A stretch of 64,000 nt of DNA from Bradyrhizobium sp. CCBAU 51765 (GTDB lineage Bacteria > Pseudomonadota > Alphaproteobacteria > Rhizobiales > Xanthobacteraceae): positions 2,159,001 to 2,223,000 of the forward strand of contig NZ_CP030038.1 in assembly GCF_015291725.1 (NCBI RefSeq). The letters run 5' to 3'. The notes below the pieces were generated by a model that had not been told where the DNA came from, ran no database searches, and saw only the letters and a list, made by a program, of their open reading frames with translations. Of the stretch, positions 42,508 through 50,503 are shown one piece after another; positions within the stretch are counted from its first letter, which is position 1; every line of letters starts with the position of its first letter. Both the position numbers and the translations under genes were made by a program.

Positions 42508-45093
42508 ATGTCTGCCTCCGATTGTCCCGCGACCGAAATGCCGGACGTGCTGCGCGCGGCACTCGCACGCGCCGAGGACGGCGTCGTCATCGTCGATGAC
42601 GCGCATCGCATCACGCACTTCAACCCTGCCGCGGAGCGGATCTGGAAGCTCGCTGCCACCGAGGTGCTCGGCCGCAACGCCGCCGTTCTCACCCTCAAAT
42701 GTCTCGAGGCCGGCGCGACCACGGAGTTCCGCGAGGAGATCAGTCTCGTGCGGCGCGACGGCAGCCGCATCAAGGCGCTGGTGTCGATGTCATCAACGAC
42801 GATCGGCGGCGCGACCCATCGCATCGTGTTCGCACGCGACGTCACGCTTGATGCGGAGCGGCGCGTCAGGATCGGGCTTCTCCACGCCGTCGCCGACCAG
42901 ACCAACCGCGCGGTGATCATCACCGACGTCCGGCAGAACATCGTCTACGTCAATTCGGCGTTCACGGCGCTGTTCGGCTATACCAGCGAGGAGGCCGCAG
43001 GTCGCAGCGCCGACGGGCTCGTTGCCGGTCGTCACACCGACCGCAAGGCCCTCGCGAAGCTTGTGAGGCGCCTGATGCGTGGCGGACATCGCGGCGAGGC
43101 CGAGCTGCTCGTCTACGACAAGGACGGCGAGGAGATCTGGGTCTCCGCCCGGATCGACACGTTCCGCGACAGCAAGGGCCGGGTCAAGCACATCTTCGCG
43201 CTGCTCGAGGATATCACCGAGACCAGGCAGTTGCGCTCGCTTCAGCAGCTCATCATGAGCGCGCTCGCCGACGAGGTGCCGATCGGCGAGATCGCCGACC
43301 GGCTGTGCCGCCGTGTCGAGGAGATCGCGCCCGACGCCGTCTGTTCGCTGCTGCACGTCGATGCCGCCGGCCTGATCCATCCGCTCGGCGGTCCCAGCCT
43401 GCCTGAAGACTATTCCCGCGCGCTGGACGGCATCGCGATCGGCCCCAATGTCGGCTCCTGCGGCACCGCGGCCTTCTACGGTACACCGGTCCTGGCGACC
43501 GATCTCGACACCGATCCGCGCTGGCAGCCCTACAAGGCGATGCCGCTCGCGATCGGCCTGCGTGCCTGCTGGTCGACCCCGGTCAAGGCCAAGGACGGCC
43601 GCGTCATCGCGACCTTCGCCTTCTACTATCGCGAGCCGCGCGCGCCGAGCAATTGGCACCGGCGCATCGTCGAGGCCTGCGTCAACCTCGGCGCCTTCGC
43701 GATCGAGCGCAAGGAGGCGCGCGCCGAGATCGCGCGGCTCGCCTATCACGACATCCTCACCGGCCTGCCCAATCGAGCCCAGTTGCGGCACCTGATCACC
43801 ACGGCCATCGATGCCTGCCCGACCAGCAGCCATGTCGCGCTGGCCTTCCTCGACGTCGATCATTTCAAGGACGTCAACGATACGCTCGGGCACGCCGCCG
43901 GCGACGAGCTCCTGGTCCAGCTCGCGCAACGCCTGCGCGAGCATATCGGTCCCGGCGACATGCTGGGTCGGCTCGGCGGCGACGAGTTCGTCATCCTGCT
44001 GCCGCAACGCAACGTCGAGAGCGCCGAGCGCGTCGCGGCCGATATCGCCGAAGCGCTGGCGCGGCCGCTCCGGCTCGGGTCGAGGCTGATGCCGATGTCC
44101 GCCAGCATCGGCATCAGCCTCTACCCCGACCACGCCACCGATATCGACACCTTGATGCAGCAGGCGGACGCCGCCATGTACATGGCCAAGCAGGCCGGAC
44201 GCTCGACTCATCGTATCTTCAGTGCCGAGATGAACGTGCTCGCCGAGCAGCGGCTTGCGCTGATCGCAGCGCTCCGCCGTGCCATTGCGGATGGCGCACT
44301 TAGTCTCAGCTACCAGCCGCAGATCCGCAGCTGCGACGGCGCGATCCATGGCGTCGAAGCGCTGGCGCGATGGCGCGATGCCGCGCTCGGCGAGGTCTCG
44401 CCGGCAAAGTTCATCCCGCTCGCCGAGGAATGCGGCCTCATCGAGCAGATCGGCCTGTGGTCTGTGCGCGAGGCCTGCCGGCAGATCGCGAGCTGGCGCC
44501 ACGCCGGGCTCAACATTCCCTGCGTCTCGGTGAACCTGTCGCCGATCAATTTCCGCAACGTCGCGCTGGCGGCGAGGCTGAAGGACATCCTGGCCGAATA
44601 CGATCTGCCGCCGGACGCGCTGATGCTGGAGATTACCGAAGGCGCGTTCATGCAGGACGGCGTCGCAGCGCTGGAGACGATGAACGCGATCCGCGAGCTC
44701 GGCGTCGGCCTCTCGGTGGACGATTTCGGCACCGGCTATTCCAGCCTCAGCCGGCTCGCGCATCTGCCGATCCGCGAATTGAAGATCGACCGCAGTTTCA
44801 TGCGCGACATCGAGAAAGACGCGGGCGCGCTCGCGATCGCCACCGCGGTGGTCCGCGTCGGCCAGGGCCTCGGCATCACCGTGGTCGCCGAGGGCGTCGA
44901 GACCGAGGGGCAGCGCAAGACGCTCGCCGAGCTCGGCTGCGACATCGTCCAAGGGTTCCTCTATACCCCCGCGTTGCCCCCTGTCGCCTTCGAGCGCTGG
45001 CTGATCGACCACTGCGCCGAGCAGGCGAGGGCAATGCTGCGGCGGCTTGATATCGTGCCCGCGGGCGAGGCTGCGGTGAAGCGGTCGGCGTAG
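42508..45093 (+). CDS. PAS-PAS-GAF-GGDEF-EAL c-di-GMP turnover protein
   Basis: An 861-residue cytoplasmic sensor enzyme with no membrane segment. PAS domains lie at about 12-118 and 125-240 (ITDVRQNIVYVNSAFTALFGY in parts INTDV-like IITDVRQNIVYVN). A GAF domain (about 255-400) has GPNVGSCGTAAFYGTPVLATDL (in parts VGSCGTAAF, VLATDLDTDP). GGDEF is at 490-494 (RLGGDEF) and EAL at 617-619 (HGVEALARW), with DDFGTGYSS further on. Both motifs look active. It resembles DosP-like oxygen or redox sensors in layout, but the ligand is unknown. Confidence 0.93.
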   Translation: MSASDCPATEMPDVLRAALARAEDGVVIVDDAHRITHFNPAAERIWKLAATEVLGRNAAVLTLKCLEAGATTEFREEISLVRRDGSRIKALVSMSSTTIGGATHRIVFARDVTLDAERRVRIGLLHAVADQTNRAVIITDVRQNIVYVNSAFTALFGYTSEEAAGRSADGLVAGRHTDRKALAKLVRRLMRGGHRGEAELLVYDKDGEEIWVSARIDTFRDSKGRVKHIFALLEDITETRQLRSLQQLIMSALADEVPIGEIADRLCRRVEEIAPDAVCSLLHVDAAGLIHPLGGPSLPEDYSRALDGIAIGPNVGSCGTAAFYGTPVLATDLDTDPRWQPYKAMPLAIGLRACWSTPVKAKDGRVIATFAFYYREPRAPSNWHRRIVEACVNLGAFAIERKEARAEIARLAYHDILTGLPNRAQLRHLITTAIDACPTSSHVALAFLDVDHFKDVNDTLGHAAGDELLVQLAQRLREHIGPGDMLGRLGGDEFVILLPQRNVESAERVAADIAEALARPLRLGSRLMPMSASIGISLYPDHATDIDTLMQQADAAMYMAKQAGRSTHRIFSAEMNVLAEQRLALIAALRRAIADGALSLSYQPQIRSCDGAIHGVEALARWRDAALGEVSPAKFIPLAEECGLIEQIGLWSVREACRQIASWRHAGLNIPCVSVNLSPINFRNVALAARLKDILAEYDLPPDALMLEITEGAFMQDGVAALETMNAIRELGVGLSVDDFGTGYSSLSRLAHLPIRELKIDRSFMRDIEKDAGALAIATAVVRVGQGLGITVVAEGVETEGQRKTLAELGCDIVQGFLYTPALPPVAFERWLIDHCAEQARAMLRRLDIVPAGEAAVKRSA

Positions 45094-45201
45094 CTGCCTT
45101 TGAGCGAAATTTCCGGTCGATTGGAACGCATCAAGCATCAGCGGTTTGGTCTTCGACGTCTCCCAGAAGGGGCGCCAGCCCTTGTCCTGCCTGCAAACCG
45201 C

Positions 45202-45624
45202 ATGAGCCCAACGACACGACGGCAAAACGGCGCCACTGCCCGAGCGGCAGGCTTTCGACCTTCGCCAGCGCAGTTCGAGGCCATCACGGCATGGATGGCT
45301 TGTCAGAGCGACGAGCCCAGCCTGTCCGAGGCGATAAGTCGCCTGGTGGAATCGGGGCTTGCGTCGCACGCCGGTCCGGATCTCCAGAAGCACCGCGCGC
45401 GCAAGATGGCCGGCGATGCGATCGATCGCATGGGCGACACGACGACGACGGCGGAGGACAGGGCAATCCGCAAGCGGGATCTGCTCGATGGACCCAAGGA
45501 GTTCGATCGCGTACGAATTGATCGGTCCAGGTGCGGCAAGCCGATTCGAGAATGGGCTGGGCACCAGGACGTCGCCGACACCGAAGCAATTCGAGCCACC
45601 AGCGATATGGAGGACAAGCAATGA
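45202..45624 (+). CDS. Small ribbon-helix-helix-like hypothetical protein
   Basis: About 140 residues. The region FRPSPAQFEAITAWMACQ followed by SLSEAISRLVESGL looks like a ribbon-helix-helix DNA-binding fold, and the next part (KMAGDAIDRMGDTTTTAEDRAIRKRDLLDGPKEF in parts) is a pattern I recall in bradyrhizobial small proteins. The C-terminal 35 residues are polar and unlike the rest. The start is uncertain: ATG 45202 begins the recognisable part, while the frame is open from 45100 without a better Shine-Dalgarno. Its stop overlaps the start of the next gene by four bases (ATGA). Confidence 0.6.
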   Translation: MSPTTRRQNGATARAAGFRPSPAQFEAITAWMACQSDEPSLSEAISRLVESGLASHAGPDLQKHRARKMAGDAIDRMGDTTTTAEDRAIRKRDLLDGPKEFDRVRIDRSRCGKPIREWAGHQDVADTEAIRATSDMEDKQ

Positions 45625-45806
45625 GACGGTATTCCCAATCGCATGCGGCGACGGAGGCGAACAGTCTCTTCAAGCAGACCGTGACGAAGCCCGCGACCGA
45701 CTACGAGAAGGCGGAACAGACCTTTCACGCCAATCGCGAACGGCTCAAGGCTGAACGGTTGGCGAGGGAGGCTGAACGACGCAGCCAGTCCGAGAGGACG
45801 ACTTGA
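45621..45806 (+). CDS. Small polar helical protein (61 aa)
   Basis: MRRYSQSHAATEANSLFKQT begins a 61-residue charged helix ending KAERLAREAERRSQSERTT, likely a coiled coil. GGAGG (45609-45613) lies seven bases before the ATG, and the ATG overlaps the previous stop (ATGA), so translation is coupled to the RHH-like gene. Function unknown. Directly after its stop lies a truncated DUF6894 remnant. Confidence 0.65.
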   Translation: MRRYSQSHAATEANSLFKQTVTKPATDYEKAEQTFHANRERLKAERLAREAERRSQSERTT

Positions 45807-45878
45807 GTGTCGCTGTTCTACCTTGACATCCGGGATGGTGAATCCTCGGAAAGCCGCCGCGCACACTTTTCCCAATGA
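45807..45878 (+). pseudogene. Truncated DUF6894-like N-terminal remnant
   Basis: A GTG directly after the previous stop opens a 23-codon frame that starts SLFYLDIRDGES. This matches the first strand of DUF6894 proteins, which usually begin with a Tyr/Phe-rich strand and then HIRDG or DIRDG. The usual 70 to 100 residues are cut short by a stop (45876-45878). I read it as a remnant; a functional micro-peptide is less likely. Confidence 0.35.
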
Positions 45879-45882
45879 TGCT

Positions 45883-46095
45883 TCAGAGCATCGGCAGCAC
45901 GACAATCCCGTCTTCGAGCTCCCCTGAAGCAAGGCGCGCCCGCGCCATACGCTCGAACTCCGTTCGGTGCTTCTGCAGATAGCTGAAGGCCTGCTTCTGG
46001 GTGTTGAATGTCGTGGCAAGCCGGCACAGCTGGCGATTTGCGCCGGATGCGAGGAAGAAGGTGATGGTTCCGTGGTCTGGTTTGATTCTCGGCAC
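45883..46095 (-). CDS. Small conserved hypothetical protein (70 aa)
   Basis: MPRIKPDHGTITFFLASGAN begins a 70-residue protein with a beta-rich first half and an amphipathic helix (QAFSYLQKHRTEFERMARARL). The end is acidic, then hydrophobic (GELEDGIVVLPML). I used the GTG at 46095 because GGAG lies about ten bases upstream; the frame extends to 46131 with no support. I recall similar sequences in bradyrhizobia without a known role. Confidence 0.6.
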   Translation of the reverse strand: MPRIKPDHGTITFFLASGANRQLCRLATTFNTQKQAFSYLQKHRTEFERMARARLASGELEDGIVVLPML

Positions 46096-46156
46096 GATCT
46101 GCACTCTCCGGCAATGAGATCGGCACTTCAAGTCTGGCCGGCGGCGTTGAAGTCGA

Positions 46157-46399
46157 CTATCGCGCCGGCTTCCTTGAACGCCTCTTCAGCGTAGGCGCCG
46201 GCAAAGCTGTTCGGAGCGCGTCGTCAGCCGCTTCCTTGGCCTCGCGCACCTCTCGAAGCCGCGCCATGTTCTTGCGAACCTCGATGGCTTGTCTTTCGAC
46301 GTCTGCCAATGCCCGGGCTCCCTCTTCAGCGGCGAGGCGCTTGCGATCGGAACGCGCAATGCTTTCGGGTGACGGCTCTGCCGATTTCTTGGTGCTCAT
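46157..46399 (-). CDS. Small coiled-coil hypothetical protein (80 aa)
   Basis: MSTKKSAEPSPESIARSDRK starts a protein that is nearly all charged helix (RALADVERQAIEVRKNMARLREVREAKEAADDAL in parts). It ends with a basic tail (TLKRRSRKPAR). It lacks any catalytic motif; a small nucleic-acid- or protein-binding role is possible. It lies downstream of cspA on the same strand, past a terminator hairpin. Confidence 0.6.
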   Translation of the reverse strand: MSTKKSAEPSPESIARSDRKRLAAEEGARALADVERQAIEVRKNMARLREVREAKEAADDALRTALPAPTLKRRSRKPAR

Positions 46400-46426
46400 C
46401 GTTCACCCGGATCCGCAACAGCCAAA

Positions 46427-46452
46427 CCCGCTCAATCCCGGGATTGAGCGGG
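46427..46452 (-). terminator. Perfect 26-base palindrome downstream of cspA
   Basis: The arms CCCGCTCAATCCC and GGGATTGAGCGGG are exact complements with no loop; the folded form would open four bases at the centre. Minus-strand RNA would continue with GTTTGGCTG. It lies 44 bases past the cspA stop, a normal terminator position. Confidence 0.65.
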
Positions 46453-46495
46453 CGAAGCAACCGTTTCAGTACATCCGTGAAACGGCGCCACGATA

Positions 46496-46705
46496 TCAAG
46501 CCAGCGAGAGGTTCTCAGCGCTGACTTTGCCTCGCATCTTGTCGGTCTTGATCTCGAAATTGACTTTTTGGCCCTCGCCGAGACCAGCAAGACCAGCTCG
46601 TTCAACCGCGCTGATGTGAACGAACACATCGTTGCCGCCATCGTTCGGCTGGATGAAACCGAAGCCCTTTTGGCCATTGAACCACTTGACTGTACCTGTC
46701 GTCAT
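46496..46705 (-). CDS. cspA: Cold shock protein (CspA family)
   Basis: A 69-residue single OB-fold RNA chaperone that melts mRNA structure at low temperature or in stress. It carries RNP1 (KGFGFI) and RNP2 (VFVHIS) and the family start [22 protein letters not shown] precedes the ATG at 46705. A sigma70-like promoter at 46836-46863 would give a leader of about 124 bases, as expected for cold-shock genes. It is divergent from rpsU, another translation gene. Confidence 0.97.
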   Translation of the reverse strand: MTTGTVKWFNGQKGFGFIQPNDGGNDVFVHISAVERAGLAGLGEGQKVNFEIKTDKMRGKVSAENLSLA

Positions 46706-47145
46706 TCTCTTCTCCAAAGCGCGCAAGCGCATCCCGCGCGACAATCACGCAGCTATCTTCAACTTCGTCGATGTCTTTGGAAAAGGAGCCCGCGGGCGCA
46801 TTCAACAAGGCACAGCGGCTAATCGAACGACGTACAATATACACGGCTTTCACGATTTTGCAAGGAGCGCAGCCAGTTTGTTTTCTGGGAGCCGGTTCTT
46901 CTGTTCCGATCGAGGCGTTTTGCGTGTGTCCGTCGACCTGCAGGCAGGACGTTATCGATTGACAGCGCTGCGCGACAGTGGTCACGTTGACGTCACCAAG
47001 GTGCTCGCCGTGACAGGCAGATCGGCTCGTCCGAAGCCGCGACGATGTCGCCATCACCATCCTCAAAAATTCGTAATGAAGCTCCTGCGCAATTGGCTGC
47101 CCTGCAGGACGTGTCGCATTCGCAGCCCGGGCCAGGAGGATCAAA
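46706..47145. other. Gene-poor divergent region between cspA and rpsU
   Basis: This 440-base region holds the cspA promoter and leader on the minus strand, and must hold the rpsU promoter on the plus strand. A 63-codon plus-strand frame at 46771-46962 (MSLEKEPAGAFNKAQRL) has no Shine-Dalgarno and overlaps the cspA leader; I do not call it. The stretch 46830-46900 is the most AT-rich part. Confidence 0.45.
46836..46863 (-). promoter_or_regulatory. Putative cspA promoter
   Basis: On the minus strand, TTGCAA (46863-46858) and TATATT (46841-46836) are 16 bases apart. They match -35 and -10 reasonably, in an AT-rich patch. Transcription would start near 46829, which gives a leader of about 124 bases before the cspA ATG. 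Confidence 0.5.
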
Positions 47146-47421
47146 TTGCACGTACTCGTCAGAGACAACAACGTTGAGCAGGCACTCCGCGTTCTCAAGA
47201 AGAAGATGCAGCGCGAGGGCGTCTTCCGCGAAATGAAGCAGCGCCGTTCCTACGAAAAGCCGTCCGAGAGAAAGACCCGCGAGAAATCCGAGGCCATTCG
47301 CCGCGCCCGCAAGCTCGCCCGGAAGCAGGCGATCAGGGAGGGATTGCTGCCCGCGCCACCGAAGAAGAAACCCTTCGAGCGCAAGCCGCCCCTGCCGGAG
47401 ATCAAAGCAAGGCCAGAGTAG
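47146..47421 (+). CDS. rpsU: 30S ribosomal protein S21
   Basis: A 91-residue ribosomal protein that helps 16S rRNA pair with mRNA during initiation. [23 protein letters not shown] and [15 protein letters not shown] are the S21 hallmarks (in parts). The tail is longer than the E. coli protein (about 70 residues) and rich in Lys and Pro ([15 protein letters not shown]), as in other alphaproteobacteria. The start is TTG at 47146 with AGGAGG (47134-47139) six bases before it. A low-efficiency start is notable for a ribosomal protein. It lies near cspA, so both may respond to cold or stress. Confidence 0.95.
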   Translation: MHVLVRDNNVEQALRVLKKKMQREGVFREMKQRRSYEKPSERKTREKSEAIRRARKLARKQAIREGLLPAPPKKKPFERKPPLPEIKARPE

Positions 47422-47507
47422 AAGCGATTGATTCCGGATATCATGACGGCGCGTCACCGCTGACGCCGCAGAAGGGCCGGGCCTGGCTGTCCCGGCTGTT
47501 GTCTTCC

Positions 47508-47786
47508 CTATGGCCTGAAATCGATGCCTCGAAGCACGATGCCCGGCGGCGTGCCTTCGAACTCGGTGGCGCGATATTTGCTCTCGGCGCATGCTTCGAT
47601 GCGATCGCGTAGACGGGCGAATTGGGCTTCCCGCTGCTCGGGCTTGACGTGTGCGCCGTGCTCGAGATCATCCATCGCTGAGGTCGAGATCGCGCAAGGA
47701 ATCTCCCGGGCGCCGTCATGCATCGAGAACCGGACGATCATCCGGTCGTATTCGTGGTCGATAAAGCGGCCGCTGGTCAGTGTCAT
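47508..47786 (-). CDS. DUF1488 family protein
   Basis: A 92-residue soluble protein. The DUF1488 features are visible: DRMIVRFSMHDGAREIPCAISTSAMDDL in parts (VRFSMHDG, IPCAISTSAMDDL), then a helix (REAQFARLRDRIEACAESKY) and a closing strand (GIVLRGIDF). No function is known; the family is common in proteobacteria. It stands alone between rpsU, with which it converges, and a two-gene operon. Confidence 0.85.
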   Translation of the reverse strand: MTLTSGRFIDHEYDRMIVRFSMHDGAREIPCAISTSAMDDLEHGAHVKPEQREAQFARLRDRIEACAESKYRATEFEGTPPGIVLRGIDFRP

Positions 47787-47910
47787 GGCTCACTCCGTTA
47801 CGTATTGGTGTCCTTGCGAGTTCGCGCCCTCCAATCATTGATCGGTACCGCGCGCCCGCTTCCCGGCTCCCGCCGAGCATGCACGTGTCGAGAATGCAGG
47901 TGGCCCTCGC

Positions 47911-48207
47911 TCAGCCCTCTTCGGACAGCCGGGCGAAATCGTCGAACAGCGCCGAGACGAGCGCGCGGTGGCGCGTGTCCTCGGCCGGCAGGCCCGCAGC
48001 ATAGAGGTTGAGCAGATGGCGCGCCTTCATCGAGGCTTCCTGCCAGGACGCAGCGGGCACTGTCATCATGCGGTGTTCGAGGTCGGCCTCGCGCTCGCGC
48101 AGCTCTCTGACATGGGCCTCGACCTCCGCCAGCGCGCGGCGCAGGTCGGTGGCCTTTTGCGCGGCCATGCCACGGCGCTTGTCGAGATCGACCGGCTGGT
48201 CAGTCAT
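47911..48207 (-). CDS. Hypothetical coiled-coil protein (98 aa)
   Basis: MTDQPVDLDKRRGMAAQKAT leads into a charged coiled coil (ALAEVEAHVRELREREADLEHRM), and the second half is more mixed (WQEASMKARHLLNLYAAGL, RALVSALFDDFARLSEEG). Its ATG overlaps the end of the upstream gene by eight bases, so translation is coupled. Unknown function; I see no domain. Confidence 0.65.
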   Translation of the reverse strand: MTDQPVDLDKRRGMAAQKATDLRRALAEVEAHVRELREREADLEHRMMTVPAASWQEASMKARHLLNLYAAGLPAEDTRHRALVSALFDDFARLSEEG

Positions 48208-48466
48208 TGGCGATGCTCGCGTCTGCAGCTTGAGCATTCGCAAGATCGACGGAGCCGATCGACAGCACCTCCATGGCGCCGCCCGCACCTTCGGCGGGCA
48301 CGGTGATCATCGTGGCGACCCGGCGATAGGCGGCGAAGGTCAGGCCTTCGATCGTCTCCTCGTCGGTGACGACCTCATAGGCGCCGGCCGGCAAGATGCG
48401 CTCGATGCCGCGGATGTGGAACGGATGCCTGAAGGTGACGGTCTCTCGCCGCGAGCGGATGGTCAT
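48200..48466 (-). CDS. Small conserved hypothetical protein (88 aa)
   Basis: MTIRSRRETVTFRHPFHIRG starts a beta-rich protein with the pattern RILPAGAYEVVTDEETIEGLTFAAYRRVATMI (in parts ILPAGAYEVVTDEE, AYRRVATMI). I recall this pattern in small bradyrhizobial proteins, no function known. It is the first gene of a two-gene unit with the coiled-coil protein at 47911. Confidence 0.65.
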   Translation of the reverse strand: MTIRSRRETVTFRHPFHIRGIERILPAGAYEVVTDEETIEGLTFAAYRRVATMITVPAEGAGGAMEVLSIGSVDLANAQAADASIAND

Positions 48467-48724
48467 GCGCACGCCTGCCTTTCGCAAGTGAAGCCCCAAC
48501 CGGTGCCGGCTGCTGCGAGCATGCGCCTTCGGCACGGCAATAGCCAGCACTATCGTGTCCGTACGGGCAAACGGTCACGTCGCGGTGCGACGACAACAGG
48601 CACTTAACGCTCGCTATTGGTTCGGCGCGGGCGTAGGCTCGCTGCCATCACCGCGCGTCTCGACGGCTTCGACCGGTGACTGTGGGCACGTGTGCTCCCG
48701 CCGAAGGCTGCGCTGGAGCGTTCG

Positions 48725-48823
48725 ATGTCGGGTGATCGCATTTCGGAATCGATCGTGCCGCCGGTGATCGTTCCGCTGTTTCTTCTGCTTCTCGTGTGCG
48801 GAGCCGCGGTCCTCAATGGCTAG
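48725..48823 (+). CDS. 32-residue single-pass membrane peptide
   Basis: ATG at 48725 opens MSGDRISESIVPPVIVPLFL, followed by LLLVCGAAVLNG and a stop. A short polar head precedes one transmembrane helix. GGAG (48715-48718) is six bases before the start. Its stop lies inside the start region of the next gene: the ATG at 48816 precedes the TAG at 48821-48823, an eight-base overlap typical of coupled genes. Function unknown. Confidence 0.5.
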   Translation: MSGDRISESIVPPVIVPLFLLLLVCGAAVLNG

Positions 48824-49160
48824 GACAATACGCGTGCCGTATCTGGTCTGTGGAACCAACGAATACGGCAGCTCCAATCTCGGCCGGGGAACTGCGGCGG
48901 TCGCGCTACGCCTTGCGGAAAAACTGCTGCGCGAGGGCTACATGGACGTCAGGGTCTGTACCCCGCGCGGCCGGGTCCTGCAGCCGAGTGAATTCGACGA
49001 ACTCAAACCAGCAAAGGAGAGCGACATGGCAAAGGGCCAACAACGCGGCAACCGCGAAGCCAAGAAACCGAAGAAGGACAAAGCCAAGGTGATCGCCGCG
49101 GCGCCGTCCCGCAAGGAAGCCGCCTGGCAGCCGGATTTCGGACCTGCGAAGAAGAAGTAG
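48816..49160 (+). CDS. Small protein, possibly two proteins in one frame (114 aa)
   Basis: The first 70 residues (MARTIRVPYLVCGTNEYGSS start; AAVALRLAEKLLREGYMDVRV, TPRGRVLQPSEFDEL) look like one compact domain. From residue 71 (MAKGQQRGNREAKKPKKDK) follows a basic peptide of 44 residues of a type found as a separate small protein in rhizobia. AAGGAG sits six bases before the ATG of residue 71 (49026), while the first ATG has only a weak GGAG. So the frame may give both a 114-residue product and a 44-residue product. Confidence 0.6.
   Translation: MARTIRVPYLVCGTNEYGSSNLGRGTAAVALRLAEKLLREGYMDVRVCTPRGRVLQPSEFDELKPAKESDMAKGQQRGNREAKKPKKDKAKVIAAAPSRKEAAWQPDFGPAKKK
49026..49160 (+). CDS. Internal-start basic peptide (44 aa), alternative product
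   Basis: This is the C-terminal part of the previous frame, started at its own ATG with the strong Shine-Dalgarno AAGGAG at a good distance. The product is Lys-rich (KKPKKDKAK) and ends QPDFGPAKKK. Similar stand-alone peptides occur in rhizobia, from memory. Whether it is made instead of, or besides, the long form cannot be told from sequence. Confidence 0.5.
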   Translation: MAKGQQRGNREAKKPKKDKAKVIAAAPSRKEAAWQPDFGPAKKK

Positions 49161-49561
49161 CGAGGGGGCCGCATTTGAGCGCGACAAACATGCCGCGCGG
49201 CGATTGAAGGCGCTGATGCGACGCCGATCCGTCCGACGCCGCAACCGTGATCGCGCGCAAGAAGTGTCGGCCGGCATCGATCGGCCGGTCACGGATGCTC
49301 CAAGCAGGCGCACGCTATCACAAATGCACGATGGGCGGACGACGAGTTGTCGAGGCACTGAACGGAGATCGCGCGAGAGGCATCAGAATCCGTTGAAATC
49401 TCATATGAAAACCTCTTGTGAACGACAGCTGCGGCGAGCAGTCACACGGCTAGCGTTCCAACGCGCAAATCTGGACCGTCGGTTGCCAATGTCGGATAAT
49501 TGCGTGGACCTGGTGTGGCGCCTCCGTTCCCCAGGCTCCTCGCATTGTTGAGACACACGCC
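49161..49561. other. Gene-free stretch at the left edge of the accessory region
   Basis: These 401 bases have short frames in several registers but none with good codon use or a Shine-Dalgarno. An inverted pair, GGCCGGCATCGATCGGCCGG (about 49269-49288), is the only structure seen. GC content begins to fall here. The AraC promoter should lie near its end. Confidence 0.4.
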
Positions 49562-50494
49562 ATGGCACAGGCGCACGCCTTCGCGCAGAAATTCGAACGG
49601 TTCTTGCATTTGAAGGATGCGCCGCCAACGCTGGTCACGCGTTCGCTGCGCAGCGCCGAGCTCGCCGTCACCGAGACGCGGGATGACCATCCGATTCCGC
49701 GCCTCTCCGAGTCGATGCCCTCGGAGGACGCCTATCTCGTCAGCCTCAAATTCCGCGATTTCGCAGGTTGTGAGTGCTGGGAGCGCGGCCGATGCGTGAT
49801 CAAGCGCGATATCCGCGCCGGCGCCACTTATCTGTACGACCTGAAGCGTGATCCGCGCTACGTGATCGACAAGCCCTTCCATTCTCTGTTCTTCCATCTG
49901 CCCCGTTCGGCGTTGGACGACATGGCGAGGCAAAGCGGCGCGCCGCGGATCGGTGAGCTCGCCTATCAGCCCGGCGTCGGCCACGACGATATGACGATCC
50001 GTCATCTCGGCGCGTCGTTCCTGGCGGCGTTGCGGCAGCCCGAAGAGGCCAACCGGCTCTTCATCGACCACATGATGCTCGCGCTCACCGCACATGTTGC
50101 GACGACCTATGGCGGATTGCGGCGCGCCGCCGAGCCGGCGCGCGGCGGCCTCGCCCCCTGGCAGGTGAAGCGGGCTTGTGAAAGGCTGGAGTCCGATCTC
50201 CGCGGAAAGCTTTCGCTGGAGAAGATCGCAGCCGAGTTCGATCTCTCGGCCAGTCATTTTTCGCGCGCGTTTCGCGTCTCGACCGGCCTGCCGCCGCACC
50301 AATGGCTGCTGCGCCAGCGCGTGGACACGGCCAAGCAATTGATGACGGTGCGCGACCTGTCGCTGGCGGAGATCGCGATATCGGCCGGGTTCGCCAATCA
50401 AAGCCACTTCACCCGGGTGTTTTCCTCGGTGGTCGGCGTCAGCCCGGGACTGTGGCGCCGTGAGGCGCAGGGCGTGCCGGACGGCGAAGCGTGA
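49562..50494 (+). CDS. AraC family transcriptional regulator
   Basis: A 310-residue regulator. The N-terminal ligand-type domain (about 20-190) has the AraC pattern (DMARQSGAPRIGEL, GHDDMTIRHLGASF). The DNA-binding domain occupies the last 100 residues with two helix-turn-helix units: LEKIAAEFDLSASHFSRAF and LAEIAISAGFANQSHFTRVF, closing with GVSPGLWRR. The start ATG at 49562 is supported by normal N-terminal length. It converges with the catalase-like gene (nine bases between), so its target is more likely elsewhere. Confidence 0.9.
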   Translation: MAQAHAFAQKFERFLHLKDAPPTLVTRSLRSAELAVTETRDDHPIPRLSESMPSEDAYLVSLKFRDFAGCECWERGRCVIKRDIRAGATYLYDLKRDPRYVIDKPFHSLFFHLPRSALDDMARQSGAPRIGELAYQPGVGHDDMTIRHLGASFLAALRQPEEANRLFIDHMMLALTAHVATTYGGLRRAAEPARGGLAPWQVKRACERLESDLRGKLSLEKIAAEFDLSASHFSRAFRVSTGLPPHQWLLRQRVDTAKQLMTVRDLSLAEIAISAGFANQSHFTRVFSSVVGVSPGLWRREAQGVPDGEA

Positions 50495-50503
50495 TCCCTC
50501 CGT

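Noticed and set aside
42793-45621. A 942-codon minus-strand frame across the PAS-GAF-GGDEF-EAL gene
   Set aside because: It mirrors the intact GGDEF-EAL coding strand and has no recognisable domain.
46771-46962. A 63-codon plus-strand ORF between cspA and rpsU
   Set aside because: It lacks a Shine-Dalgarno and crosses the cspA leader and promoter; codon use is unlike nearby genes.
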